From assembly GCA_001584585.1 (NCBI GenBank), contig LSYV01000097.1, positions 22,212 through 69,485 on the forward strand: DNA of 47,274 nt. The letters run 5' to 3'. Positions 21,897-32,178 of this stretch are shown piece after piece. The number at the start of each line of letters is the position of its first letter. The first letter of the stretch is position 1. The notes under the pieces were generated by a model, which did no database searches, was not told the origin of the DNA, and saw only the letters and a list, made by a program, of their open reading frames with translations. Source of the DNA: Gonium pectorale (lineage: Eukaryota > Chlorophyta > Chlorophyceae > Chlamydomonadales > Volvocaceae). The translations under genes were made by a program, and so were the position numbers.

Positions 21897-22520
21897 TGGA
21901 ACGCGCGGATGCGGGCAGCCGGAGGAGCCCCAGGAGGCGATGCTGCTGCAGCGCAGCAGCGCTCTGGGACCGTCTGGGCCGCCTCGCCTGTGTGGCCGCA
22001 CCTGGAGCGCATGCTGTGCGACCGCTACGGCGGCAGCATCGTGGCGCTGGGCACCGTGGGCGACCGGCCGGCGCTGGTCAAGCTGCTGCGCCCCGGCGCG
22101 GCGGCCATCCAAGCCTACCACGTGGAGCGCGAGGCGTACGACTCGTTAGCGGAGCTGCAGGGCACCATGCTGCCGGAGCTGCCGGCAGCCGGCCGCACCT
22201 TCGACGACCTCAACGTTTTCTCCATTGCCACGGCGCTGGTGCTCCGCGAAACGCTGTGGCGGGTCCTCGATAAGCGGTGACTGCAGCCGGAGGAGGTGGA
22301 CGCGGCGGTGGGCGCGCTGCAGCAGCTGCACGCCGCGCGGCCGGGTTTATTGAAGGGCGACGTGCGGCTGGGGAACGTGATGCTGCTGCGTCGGGAGCCG
22401 GGGGAGGCGGCGCGGTGCGTGATGCTGAGTCTGGGTTTGCCGAGGCTTGACGGCAGCGAGGAGGAGCAGCGGGCGGAGGTGCGGAGGCTGTGGGAGGTGC
22501 TGGAGCCGGCGGGCGAGTGA
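21897..22520 (+). pseudogene. Decayed protein-kinase domain next to the nuclease-like gene
   Basis: The frame shows kinase landmarks in order: a glycine-loop remnant (RSGTVW), the lysine strand (PALVKLLRP), the helix-C glutamate region (EREAYDSLAELQG), a hinge-like IATALV, LQQLHAARPGLLKGDVRLGN for the catalytic loop, and MLSLGLPRLDG where DFG should be. The domain is broken by an in-frame TGA at 22278-22280. The catalytic-loop His position is Lys and the DFG Asp is missing. A CAG acceptor precedes 21897, but no donor in the nuclease exon joins it in frame before the stop at 21664-21666. It reads as the kinase half of an original nuclease-kinase gene that no longer encodes an active kinase. 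A shared transcript is possible, since TGTAA follows at 22569. Sequencing error at the stop cannot be excluded. Confidence 0.6.
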
Positions 22521-23478
22521 GTTAGGGCCCTGCTGCTGCGCGCTGGAGGGGCGTCTAGGGGCGGGTGCTGTAACCGCATCCAATTCGGCTGCGGCGTCAC
22601 TGCAGCGGTTCATTTCGCGTCATACGCATGCCGTGCGCCATGTCCAGATGGCTGCTGAGGGCTGGTCACCGGCTGCACAGCGGGTCACCTGCGCCAGACC
22701 TGTCGCCGATGCGGAGGCGGGTGCCGGCTTTGGACAGCTCCTGACGAGTTGCGCCCCGAGGGGGGGCGGGCTCCCCGGGGCCGCGGAGAGCACGGTGATG
22801 GAGGGCGACGCGTTTCTCGGGCAGTCGGGCTGCTTGCTGCGTGCAAATGGCGTGGTGCGGAGGCGGGAGGGGGAGCAACTGACGGGTTGGGTGGGTGGGT
22901 TGGCCTACAAAGGGTTTGTGAGGCAGGCCCCGCCAGGCAACGTGCTGAGACCCAGCCTTGAGCATACGGCACGTACGGTAACCAGCCTCTCAAGGGCTTG
23001 AGTGCAAAGTGAATTTCCTTTCGATACAGGTATGGTCCACACGGGCTGCCTGCCAGGAAGCTTGATAGCACCTGTTTTGCTTGCTGCCGCACGACACCTT
23101 ATCAAGCACGCGCCCTGTGCCATGGCCCCCACCCTTGTCCCCACCCAGCCCACACCAGTCCCCTGTCCCCAGCCAATTGCATCCCGCCGGTTCGCATTAC
23201 CATCCTTACCTAACGCACTCTAGGCGCTCTGATGGGCCCTCGGTTGGTCACGTCTGTCGTCACGCGTCACATTCAGCGTCGCGTTCCGGTTCCGGAAACC
23301 TAGATGAAGTCTCCTGTACCTATCACGATCTACCTGTATATGCACCTGTGTACATCGACATTCGCCCGCTGCAACATCTACAAGGTTGGCTGGCGAGCGG
23401 ACGACCGGTTCCCTGTCGAACTGCCCCGACCAGCGCCCCGGTAGATTAGATTAATTTGGCGCTGGAAATTACTCTAGG
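22521..23478. other. 3' end of the kinase remnant and promoter of the 274-aa gene
   Basis: It holds the TGTAA at 22569-22573 and then no convincing exon. From about 23200 the base composition becomes less GC-rich, as expected for a promoter and 5' UTR. Words such as TGTATATGCACC at 23333-23344 are present, but no defined TATA box. Confidence 0.45.
22569..22573 (+). terminator. TGTAA polyadenylation signal after the kinase remnant
   Basis: TGTAA 49 bases beyond the terminal stop at 22520, a good spacing for a transcript end. It suggests that the kinase remnant is, or was, the 3' part of a transcribed gene. Confidence 0.5.
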
Positions 23479-25939
23479 ATGTCGCATAGGCCCATCGACT
23501 ACTCCAAGTGGGACAACATCGACACGGACTCCGACGCGGATGACGAGCCCATGCCCGATGTGCCACCCCCACCCCCGCCCCCGCCGGGCCGTGCCGTGCC
23601 GCCAAACCCACCACCGCCCCCGCCGGACCGGGCCGGCCCACCCGGGCACCCCACATTCGTGATAGGGACCGGGCATGGCAAACCGGGGAAGCCAGCAAAC
23701 GCGCCGCAGGTGCGTCTGCTCTCTCTCTCTCCCTCTCTCGATCGACACAGCTCCACACAAGCCACTGCGTTGACAAGCACGCTCGAGGCGTGCCGGTGGC
23801 CGGTCGGTGCTGTCAATGCCGGGCCTGTCGCACGTCACTAACCCGCGGCTCGCCGCGGCTGCTGCGCCCCCCACCCCCGGCCCCACCCGCAGCCGGGACT
23901 CCACTACCGCGAGCAGCCCCAGCCACTGCCCCCCACCGCCCCGCCACCGCCGCCCGAGCCGCAGCCGGGCGAGGTGCTTTGCACCTTTGGGCCCTGCTCC
24001 GGCGACCGCTCCGCGCTCTTCTTCCGCGCCACGTCCCTGCCCACCGAGCACCCCGCGTTCCTGACCGGCACCCCCAGCCCCGTGGCGGCTCTGGTAGGAC
24101 TGCCGCTGCTGGTGTACCGGCTGGACCCCCGGCCCTCGCTGTCCATACCCCGGGCCGCGGTGAGGACGGGCTGCGGCCGGCGGCTGGCGGCTGGCGTTGC
24201 CTAGCACTGTAGTGGTGGGGTGGTCGCATATACCGGTGGGCGGGTATGGTATGATATGGTATGGTGTTTAGGACTTGACTTGGAGGAACTAAGCACCGCT
24301 GGCACATTGGGGGGCTGCGCCGAAGAGGCGCCCCGGGGCACAGGGGGGGCGAGGAGCGCTGGGTTAGGGCGGTGGACGGAAGCGCGACGAGAACTAGGCA
24401 CCGTGGCTACCGCACCTTCACGTGCACGCGGGGGAGAGTGCAGCCCGTGCGCCTGTACATACGAGGCACGCGCTAGACAGACTTGGGATCCAGATCCAGA
24501 TACGGCCACGTGCTGCCGCCTGCTCCGCCGTGCAGACGTACGACAACCAGCGCGTGACGTACATCATGATCGATCCGTACAGCGGCTTCGCTGCGGCCGA
24601 GTGGCAGCAGGGCATCGGCTCCGTGGTGCTGGTGCGGAGCGACCGCAAGCCGCTGCCGCCGCAGCACGTCGAGGTGCGGCCGGGTGCTGCTGCGGGTGCT
24701 GCTGCGCGTTGGCGATGGAGGCGGCCGCATTGCCGGGGTCCTGGTGTCTTGGCGGTCTATAGGCTGGGCGGTGCACAGCTGCATGCGGACTGCGCCCTGT
24801 CCCCACCCGTCCTCGTCCGCCGCCCCGCTGCACCGCCCCGCTTCACCGGCCCGCTTCACCGGCCCGCTTCACTGCCCCGCTTCAGCCGCCGCTGCGCTCT
24901 ATCTGCCCAGCACGCGCACTCCGCCTGCCTCGGTCCACCAGGCCTCTTGGAACTGCATTTGGCGCACCGTTTGAATCCTCTGCGCACCTCACCGGCTGCT
25001 GCGACAACCCCCTTCCCCCCCTCCCCACCAGGCGTTCTGGATGTTCTGCGACCACCTGCTTGGCCTGTTCAGCAGCGGGATCGACCCGAATCCCGAGGTG
25101 GAGATGACCCCCGCCAAGTGGCAGGTGCGGCATCCGGCATGGCGGGTGCGGGCGCGGCATGGCCTGGTTGGCTGGAAGCAGGGGCGGGGTAGAGGGTTGG
25201 AAGGCANNNNNNNNNNNNNNNNNNNNNNNNNNNNNNNNNNNNNNNNCCTCCCACGACGTGGCGGGGTAGAGGGTTGGAAGGCATTCTCAGTAGAGAAGCC
25301 CTGGGGCGCATACGTCTCCCGACCGTTGAAAACTGGCTGAGCGCTGCGGGTGGAAGGGAGGGGCCAGCGCCCCCGGTGTTTGCACTCCCGGTTATCACCA
25401 GATGCCGCGCCTCCCGGTGGTCTTTTGCATGTATGGACCACATGGCCGGGTGGTTTGACGGGTTTATAAGCCCGAACCGGCCGAATCCCTGGCTGACTGT
25501 GTTCCCAAGGGGCGGGGGGTGCGAAAGGGGCGGGGCAGGGGCGGGGCGGGGCGGCGAAATGGGCGGGCCGGGCCGGGGCGGCGAAAGGAGCAGCGAAGAA
25601 GGGAAACGGGTCGGGAACGCGTGACGCAGACGCGGGGCGGGGAAGAGGGCACGGGCGAAGAGCATGCGCACTAGCGCACACGGAGCCCGGGGGAGGGGCG
25701 GGGGGAGGGTTTGGGATGGTATTATGCGAGTGTCAGGGAAAGGGCGCGGCAACTCGGGAGGGAGGGCCAGAGTACCAGGCCCTTAGCGGACAACGGCCAG
25801 CGGCAAACGGCCGTACCGGTCCCGCCTACCGTACCCCGCGCAGAGCTTTTTCCGAAAGTACAAGAGGGAGTACTCGAGCATGAAGTCCCGCCGCGCGGAA
25901 TGGAAGGACATGTGGCTGCCTTGGGAGGCGCCGCCCTGA
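23479..25939 (+). CDS. 274-aa protein of an unnamed family with a Cdc37-like N-terminal motif
   Basis: Five exons, all phase 0: 23479-23709, 23893-24159, 24536-24673, 25032-25124 and 25844-25939. The start MSHRPIDYSKWDNIDTDSDA followed by acidic residues recalls the N-terminal motif of the Hsp90 co-chaperone Cdc37 (a Tyr-Ser-x-Trp-Asp segment before an acidic stretch). The resemblance stops there. A long Pro-rich linker follows. The C-terminal domain spans exons 2-5: EVLCTFGPCSGDRSALFFRA, VTYIMIDPYSGFAAAEWQQG, AFWMFCDHLLGLFSSGIDPN, MTPAKWQSFFRKYKREYSSM, ending WLPWEAPP. I do not recognise this domain by name and assign no function. The consistent phases make the exon model reliable. Intron 4 contains the 40-N gap and a 22-base repeat. 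Confidence 0.75.
24828..24879. repeat. 13-bp tandem repeat, four units
   Basis: Four units of CTTCACCGGCCCG or close variants lie in intron 3 of the 274-aa gene. Confidence 0.7.
25191..25293. repeat. Short direct repeat flanking the 40-N gap (dispersed repeat C)
   Basis: AGAGGGTTGGAAGGCA ends at the left edge of the gap (25191-25206). The same words continue as GGTTGGAAGGCATTCTCAGT right of the gap (25272-25291). The full word recurs at 40465-40490. The gap is therefore probably a collapsed or unresolved repeat. Confidence 0.7.
25207..25246. other. Assembly gap (40 N)
   Basis: Forty unknown bases inside intron 4 of the 274-aa gene. Both flanks carry the same repeat word. Confidence 1.
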
Positions 25940-26147
25940 GCCGCCAGACGAGAGCACCAAGGGGGGGGCTGCACCAGCACCGGAGCACGCCGCGCTGCGA
26001 CATTGCGCCTCGCGCGCCTGCCGCGTCCTGGTGGCGCGCCCTCCCTCCCTCCCTCCCTCCCTCACGTTGCATATGCATGACCTTTGTGGTTGCGGGCCCG
26101 TGCTCGGGGCGAGGCCTGGTATCAGCTCCCCAGGGATACACGTAGTG

Positions 26148-26187
26148 ATGCGCTTACGGGCGTCGTATGCGTTTTCCATTTCAACAC
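26148..26187 (+). repeat. Dispersed repeat B, partial copy
   Basis: GCGCTTACGGGCGTCGTATG then CGTTTTCCATTTCAACAC matches the cores at 431-482 and 30909-30960 with a few differences. Confidence 0.6.
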
Positions 26188-26988
26188 GTAGTTGTGCGTC
26201 CCCGTGTAGCCGGCGGGCCGACCGCCGCGCGCATGAGAGATCTGCGGTCGTTGACCTCGTTGTTGATCGGGGGTGATGAGGGAGCAGCCGCGGCAGCTTC
26301 CGGGTTGAGTTGTCCTCGGCGGGTGCTTGCGGACCGCGCTAGGCGCAGATGGCACACATATGGTAGTGAGCATACCGTAACGCACGCATTCATAAGATAC
26401 GGTAGTGGCGGGACGTGCGGGGCCTCGTGCGGGGCCATGCAGGTCCGTGGCATACCGGGCGGGAGTTGAAGCAGCGTAGGAGGATGCATTGGCTGCGGAG
26501 GGTTACATTGGCTGCAGCCTCCTGGCAGCGTGGCCTTTGCCTCCGCAGAAGGGTCGAGCGCCACCGTGTCACCACATGTTGGAGAAGAGGGAAAGGAGCA
26601 GGAGTCCCGTCTCGGGCACACGTCGGCCATAACTTTGGCCACGCGCGCATCCATCCCTGCATGTCATGTCATGTCCCTTCGCCTATCACGGCAGCCACGG
26701 CCTACCCGTTCCGTACCGCAGCCCCTGGTAACTCATAGCGGGCTTCCTATAGGGCGTGCCACGCTGCCGAACGTGCGGCGCCTGCCCTCGAGGGCGTGCC
26801 TGACGAGGTACAGTAGCTGCTGTCATGTGATCGCCAGCAGCAAGCACCGGCCGCTTGGGAGACGCCGTGATTGCGCGCAAGACGCGGGAGCAGATAGCAG
26901 GGGGAGGGGCCAGAAGCGGGCTGAGGCCACTGGGGAGCAGCAGCGGGTGCACGCATGCCACGATGCAGTGTGGCTCCGCAGCGCCGCG

Positions 26989-27098
26989 CCCGCAGCGGCG
27001 CGCCCGCAGCGGCGCACCCGCAGCGGCGCACCCGCAGCGGCGCACCCGCAGCGGCGCACCCGCAGGGCGCGATGCAGGGCGCGATGCAGGGCGCGATG
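26989..27098. repeat. Compound minisatellite: 14-bp units followed by 12-bp units
   Basis: Five consecutive 14-bp units CCCGCAGCGGCGCA (the first ends CG) run from 26989 to 27058. Three perfect 12-bp units CAGGGCGCGATG follow at 27063-27098. The two arrays abut and share the CGCAG word. Confidence 0.85.
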
Positions 27099-28144
27099 CA
27101 GGGCGCGGGCGCTCCCGCCACGTACCCTCGTCGGCTAGCGCGCCGGTCCGTAAGGCCACCAGGGCCACCAGGCTGCCGTGTCCCATCAACGGCACGGCAC
27201 AAGTACGGCACCGTCAACCTCTACTGTGAAGGCAACTTCCATAGCGCATAAAGCACAGTGCCGTACGTTACGACACGAGCCAGGTCGGTAGGGTACACTG
27301 CTCTGGCTCTCAGAGGTCTCAACCGCTGCGCCGCCCGAGCGCCCACACGTGGTGCTCTGCAGTCATCAAACACCCGGCAACTTGCCCAACGAAACCGCAC
27401 AATAAATGCATAGATACCCTCAGCGTCCGGGCCCACGCAGTCGCTGCAACTGGACCCGCGTCAACGCGTGCAGACCCCTCGAGGCCCTCACGGCCCACAC
27501 GGCCCTGCATATCGTCCCCCCACACGGAAGTGCCACTCTCGTGTCGCGGAAAGTCGCCCAGAGCGGAACGGACCGCCCAGTCGTCGTCCTTGGACACGCC
27601 TCCCGCACTGCGCGAAGCCGTCCAGCCCAGCACCCAGCAGCAATCCAAGCGCCTCAATCCGTATCCCCACCAGCGAGGCAACGCGCTCGACCCCGCGTCC
27701 TCGGCGGCTTGTGTTTGCGGTCCTTGCATTTGCGGTCCTCACCCGGTGCATCGCCCCAAAGGGCGCACACGCTTCCGTGTTTCGCCCACCGCAGCCCACC
27801 GCAGCCAGCAGGCACACCTGCTCCTCCGCTCCGCACCGCGGCCTCTCACGCCGGGCCGCAGCTGCCCGGCGCCGCGCGGCGCTGGCGCTCAGCGGCGCTG
27901 GCGCTCAGCGGCGCTGGCGCCCACATGGCACACAACGAGGTGGTCCCACGCCTACAGCCCTCCACATGCCATCCAATCCGCATCAGCTCATATACCCAAA
28001 ACCGCCCACGCAGGCCCTCCCCCTCCGCGCTCACGACCGCGAACCCAGCCCCCCACGATTCTCAGCCACAACCACCCCACGTCGAGCTAGCCCCTCCAGC
28101 ACCCAGTCCCCTCCCTTACCCCCTCCCCTATCCCCCTCCCCATG

Positions 28145-31100
28145 CTAGAGCGCCAGCGCCAGCGCCTCGCCCGGCGGCGCGGGGAACTCCACACGAGTGT
28201 CCAGCCCCTCGCGCCGCAGCAGCTCCGAAACGACCGCCGGGTCGCCCCGCTGCCACACCACGCTGGTGAGCGGCCCGCTGGCCTCCATCTCGTGGTTCAT
28301 CAGCGGCAGCAGCACCTTGGGCCGCAGCTGCCGGCACAGCTGGACTAGGTTGCGGTCGCCCTGCGGAGGGGGGGCCAGAGGGCGGGGGATGCCGTGTGTG
28401 TGTGGAGGGAGGGCCGTGGGAGGGGAGGGGGAGGAATGCACTCTGAATGGCACGACGATGCCGCGTGGAGGCAGGGGCAACGGAACTCCGGACTTCCCGC
28501 CGCCGGGGTTGTTCGAAGATTGCAGTGCAGGTGTGCACATGGCGGGCGGCAGCTTGCGGCGCGAACGAGCATGCAGAGCCGCCGCCGCCGGCACCGCCCG
28601 CCAGCACAGCGCTCGCAATGTGACAGGCTAATAGCGGGGGCCACCGCTGCAGTGCAAGGGCACGGCACCACGCAAACGCCTATGGTAGCGTTACCGCTCG
28701 GTGTCCTGCGGTACCAGCGGTACCCCGGCCGGCCGACCAGCACCCCCAACCCACGGGCCGCACCCCCGCCGCCCACCTGTACGAGCTCGTACGACGCAGG
28801 CCCCACACCCAGCAGCGTGGTCACCACCGGCGACACCACCACGTCCACAGCGCCCAGCTGTTGCTGCGGGTAGGTAGGCGAACGGATGGGGAACGAAACA
28901 TTGGAATATGGGCTTCTGGGCTTCTGGGAGACGCCACGATGACGTGACAGGCAGGAGGCGCAGGAGGGCCACGCAAACACACATATTACCTTTTCAACAC
29001 ACATATCGCCAGCGACAGCATTGCACCTGCGCGGCCATGCCGGTCGGCCGGCCAGCGACTGACTCTCTGCCAGCCTCTTACCGCCAGCTAGACCATCGGC
29101 AGCGGTCTAACGTTGGCCTAGTACCTAGCAACCGGCGTCCGTATTCATCCGACCCTCATGCTCGACGTTCAGCCACACACCCAGGACACACGCACCTGCC
29201 GCATGGCCGCGGAGACGCTGGATGCGTCAAAGTCGCAGTGCGACTCAAAGTACAGGCTGGCTGGCCGCTCGCCCTGCGGCACCTCCTCCCGCATCAGCAG
29301 CCCCAGCTGGCGGGGCGTCCAGGGAGGGCCCACCAGGGCTCCTGGGTGGCGGTCGGGGAAGGGCCGCGGCGGGGCGGGCAGGACACGCGGGTGTGTAAAG
29401 GAGGGAGGGCGCGGGAGGGGGGCACTCGTGACGGAGCCCGATGGCCCCATCGCCACGACAGCCAGGAGCTCCGCCCTAGGTGCCTCAGTAGCAAATACTA
29501 AGTGCAAAGAGTGTGTATCATGGCGCAAGACGCTCAAAAGCTGGGAGAGCGGAGCTTACAACCGGCTCCAGGACCCATGGCACAGGGCGCTCCGTAACCG
29601 CCACACACCCACGCCACGTGCCGCTCTCACCCGCCGTGGCCGTTATGCGCAGCTTGCCGCCCGCCTTCCCCGTCACGGTAGTGGACTGGCCCGGCGCCAG
29701 CACCGTGATGTTGGAGAAGCCCAGCGGCCGCATGCGCTCCGCGGCCGCCGAGTTGGTGACCACCGGGATGGCCTTGTTGGGGACCGCCTCCAGGGTGGGC
29801 ACGTGGCAGTGGTCATCCAGGCCCTGCGGCCGGGATGCAAAGTACGGCATGTTCACACACACATAGAGGCTAACGGACTGGCAAACCGGCAAGTATGGCC
29901 GGTGCAAGCCGCGGCCAACGGCGCCTGGGCCCTGCACGAGGGTACACATGAGGCTGCGGGGATCCCCTTGTGCGGCCTGGACAGCCATGGTGAGACACGC
30001 CCGCAACATCATTTACAGTCGGCATACGGTAAAAGGCACACGGCGCGGACATTAACCCTATGCCCGACCACATACCGCTGCATCCCCATCCCCCAACGCA
30101 TCGCCTACAGCTCCCCCGGCCTTTGCCAATGCTCCCGCCTCGCCAAGGACGCGCCTGCAGACCCCACAAGCCCCGGCAACCTGGCCCCAGCCCACCATCC
30201 CACCCCACCCCAGCCCAGCCTGCGTCCCCGCACCCACCCAGCCCAGCCCTTACCACTTACTACACGACCCACGCCACGCCCTCCGCCCCCACCTGCGTCA
30301 CCATCAGGACGTCCGTCTCCGCCAGCACCGCCGCCAGGTCGACCCGCGTGTCCCGCCCGATCACCCGCTTGCGACCCGCGTACAGCCAGTCGGCGCCACC
30401 GAACGACAGCTCGCCCACGAACCACGGGTCGATCAGCACGCGGACACCTGGCGCCGTGGGCAGGGGCAGCCACGGGGCGGAGGAGGCGGGGGACGGGAGG
30501 GCGACCAGGGTGGGCACGCGCAGCGGCAGCGCGAGGCAGCGGAGCTGGCCTTAGCGCAGGGCGGGCCTGGCCAACGTTGTAGTGAAGGTGGCTGACAGGG
30601 GCCGCGCTGGTGAAGCGGGAGGAAGCGCAACACACGGCACCCGCGCCTGCGGCACCGCGCCCTCTGCTGCGTGCTTTTTTGCTGACGCCGACATAGCAGC
30701 CTGTACGTGTACGGCTGCCCGACCCAAATGGAAGCCCACAGGTATGCATAGCGGCATACCTGAGGTGTTGAATTTCACGCCGGCGGTGTTGACCTGCGGG
30801 GCAACGCGAGCACGTGAGTGCGCCTGTGCAGCCAAGGCAGAACCGTACTGGATGGACGCGTGCGGAATGTGTGCGTCGCGCACACCCTAGATGCACTCGA
30901 CGCCAACGACGCCATCACGTTCGCGCTTACGCTCGTCGTATGCGCTTTCCTTTTCAACACCCTCGACGCACTCCAATCCTACACAAGGTGCACACACGGG
31001 CCAGCTCCCTCCCTGCCGTCAACCCCGTACTGCCACGCCCTACGGCCCGCACCACACCTCGTAGCTAGTGTAGGTTATGCCGTGATGGAATGAGGTGCGT

Positions 31101-31195
31101 GTCCGCTCCGGGGCTTCCAAGCTGCTAGCGTTAGCGACTGGTCGACATCTAAGGCGCGCGCAGCCACGCCTGCAGAGCAGCAGATGGGAGGCCAT
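28145..31195 (-). CDS. Metallo-beta-lactamase-fold protein, probable plastid precursor, 322 aa
   Basis: Seven exons join in phase: 31195-31058, 30793-30760, 30447-30293, 29823-29631, 29341-29196, 28863-28777 and 28360-28145. The N-terminus (MASHLLLCRRGCARLRCRPV) is basic, hydroxylated and acid-free, like a chloroplast transit peptide. Next come GVRVLIDPWFVGELSFGGAD and the segment VLAETDVLMVTQ. The metal-site loop GLDDHCHVPTLEAVPNK (H114, H116) replaces the usual HxHxDH, as in a plant and cyanobacterial branch of the superfamily. KLRITATAG, VGPPWTPR, ASLYFESHCDFD and VLLPLMNHEMEASG complete the fold. The product is probably a soluble hydrolase or metal-binding protein; its substrate is unknown. 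The gene is head to head with the topoisomerase gene. Intron 1 carries dispersed repeat B. Confidence 0.82.
30909..30960 (+). repeat. Dispersed repeat B, copy in metallo-hydrolase intron 1
   Basis: About 50 bases with the core TTCGCGCTTACGCTCGTCGT followed by ATGCG.TTTCCTTTTCAACAC. It is almost identical to 431-482 and to the inverted copy at 38493-38538. It lies antisense within intron 1 of the minus-strand gene. Confidence 0.8.
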
Positions 31196-32178
31196 GTTGC
31201 GTTAGGGTTGCGGCGATGGAGCCAACGCCCCGTGCATCTAGAGCGACGAGAGCAGCCCAACTTTATGTAGTCAGGTGCTAGAGCGCAGCGGGCAATTGTT
31301 GCAGGGCCCTTCTCCGCCACGCAAGTGTACCTCCCGCTCGTCTGTGCAAGGTCCTACGCCAGCTACGCTAGTTTCAATGGCACCAAGCTGATCCTGTTCG
31401 TGAGACTGTTATACACAAGACCCTCACACCTGTCAGGGAGCCGCGACAGCGACGTAGCGAATTGCTTTCGTAGCATGAGTTTTCTTGCTTAGAGAAATCA
31501 GCAAGACACTGGGAGGACGGTAGGGTAGGGGCTATGTATAACAGTCAGGAGTCTGAGGTCTAGGGTCTGGGTGTTACAGGAACGATATTTAATTGTTTTG
31601 CTTTGAAATGTGTTTGTGTCACGCTTCATATCGAATTGTAGGTGCAAGAAGGGCCAAAGGGAGGGCGCCAAGCAACCGAAAACTGTGGAGCGCCCGAGAC
31701 CACGACGCGACGTGAACCGGGGTGAATGCCATCCTCGGCTGTACATAAATTAAGTAGCCCACACATATTATCTACCCGCTCATGCCTTGCGCCACACTCT
31801 GTATGCATGCGACGCGGCGAACGTTCCCTGCTCCTTGAGGGGGCTGCTTTCCTTATCATTGCGCTGCTGCTCTTCATCATGCTTAGCAATCGGTTCGACT
31901 TCCGGACACGCTCATGTGGCTCCGGCCGTCGCTGAGCCGCACGCTCGTCCACAGCATGGCGCACTTGTCCACCAACAGGCAAGAAGGGAGGCAGTGTAGT
32001 AGCTTGGGGAGGCCCCTGGAAGACCCACAGGTGCTGGTAGGGCCCGCACTGGAGCTTCCACACGTGGTGGCGCTGACATGCCCTTACGGCAAATGCAAAC
32101 GCACGCCTGCGGGGCCATGCCTCTACACTTACCCCATGGAACCCTCTCCAACGGTCTTATCCCCGTAGGCAGCTAGTC
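31196..32178. promoter_or_regulatory. Head-to-head intergenic region (metallo-hydrolase / topoisomerase)
   Basis: 983 bases between divergent start codons, clearly AT-richer than the coding regions (notably 31490-31640 and 31730-31790). It must hold both promoters and perhaps an upstream first exon of the topoisomerase gene. A minus-strand TGTAA (plus-strand TTACA, near 31575) and the small open frame at 31807-31935 hint that an extra short gene could lie here, but I cannot prove it. Confidence 0.5.
31807..31935 (+). CDS. Possible 42-aa single-pass membrane protein (or upstream exon)
   Basis: From ATG at 31807 the frame reads MRRGERSLLLEGAAFLIIAL then LLFIMLSNRFDF and ends at TGA 31933-31935. 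The positive N-terminus followed by one 18-20 residue hydrophobic helix is a coherent single-pass topology, and codons are less GC3-biased than in neighbouring genes. It could be a real micro-protein, an exon of a larger gene, or chance. No family is recognised. Confidence 0.25.
   Translation: MRRGERSLLLEGAAFLIIALLLFIMLSNRFDFRTRSCGSGRR

Larger units (their letters stand above)
25940..28144. other. Gene-poor, repeat-rich spacer between convergent genes
   Basis: No exon with protein-like content on either strand. It holds CCCT repeats at 26041-26061, a partial copy of dispersed repeat B (26148-26187), a compound minisatellite (26989-27098), and a short GCGCTGGCGCTCAGCG tandem near 27885-27920. 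The 3' UTRs of the 274-aa gene and of the minus-strand metallo-hydrolase gene must end here, but no close TGTAA was seen for either. Confidence 0.55.

Noticed and set aside
26989..27098. CRISPR-like array
   Set aside because: Units are contiguous without spacers and the genome is eukaryotic; it is a minisatellite.
27406..28269. 287-codon plus-strand frame
   Set aside because: Pro/Arg/Ala-rich chance frame partly antisense to the last exon of the metallo-hydrolase gene.
29158..30582. 474-codon plus-strand frame
   Set aside because: Runs antisense through several phase-verified exons of the metallo-hydrolase gene.
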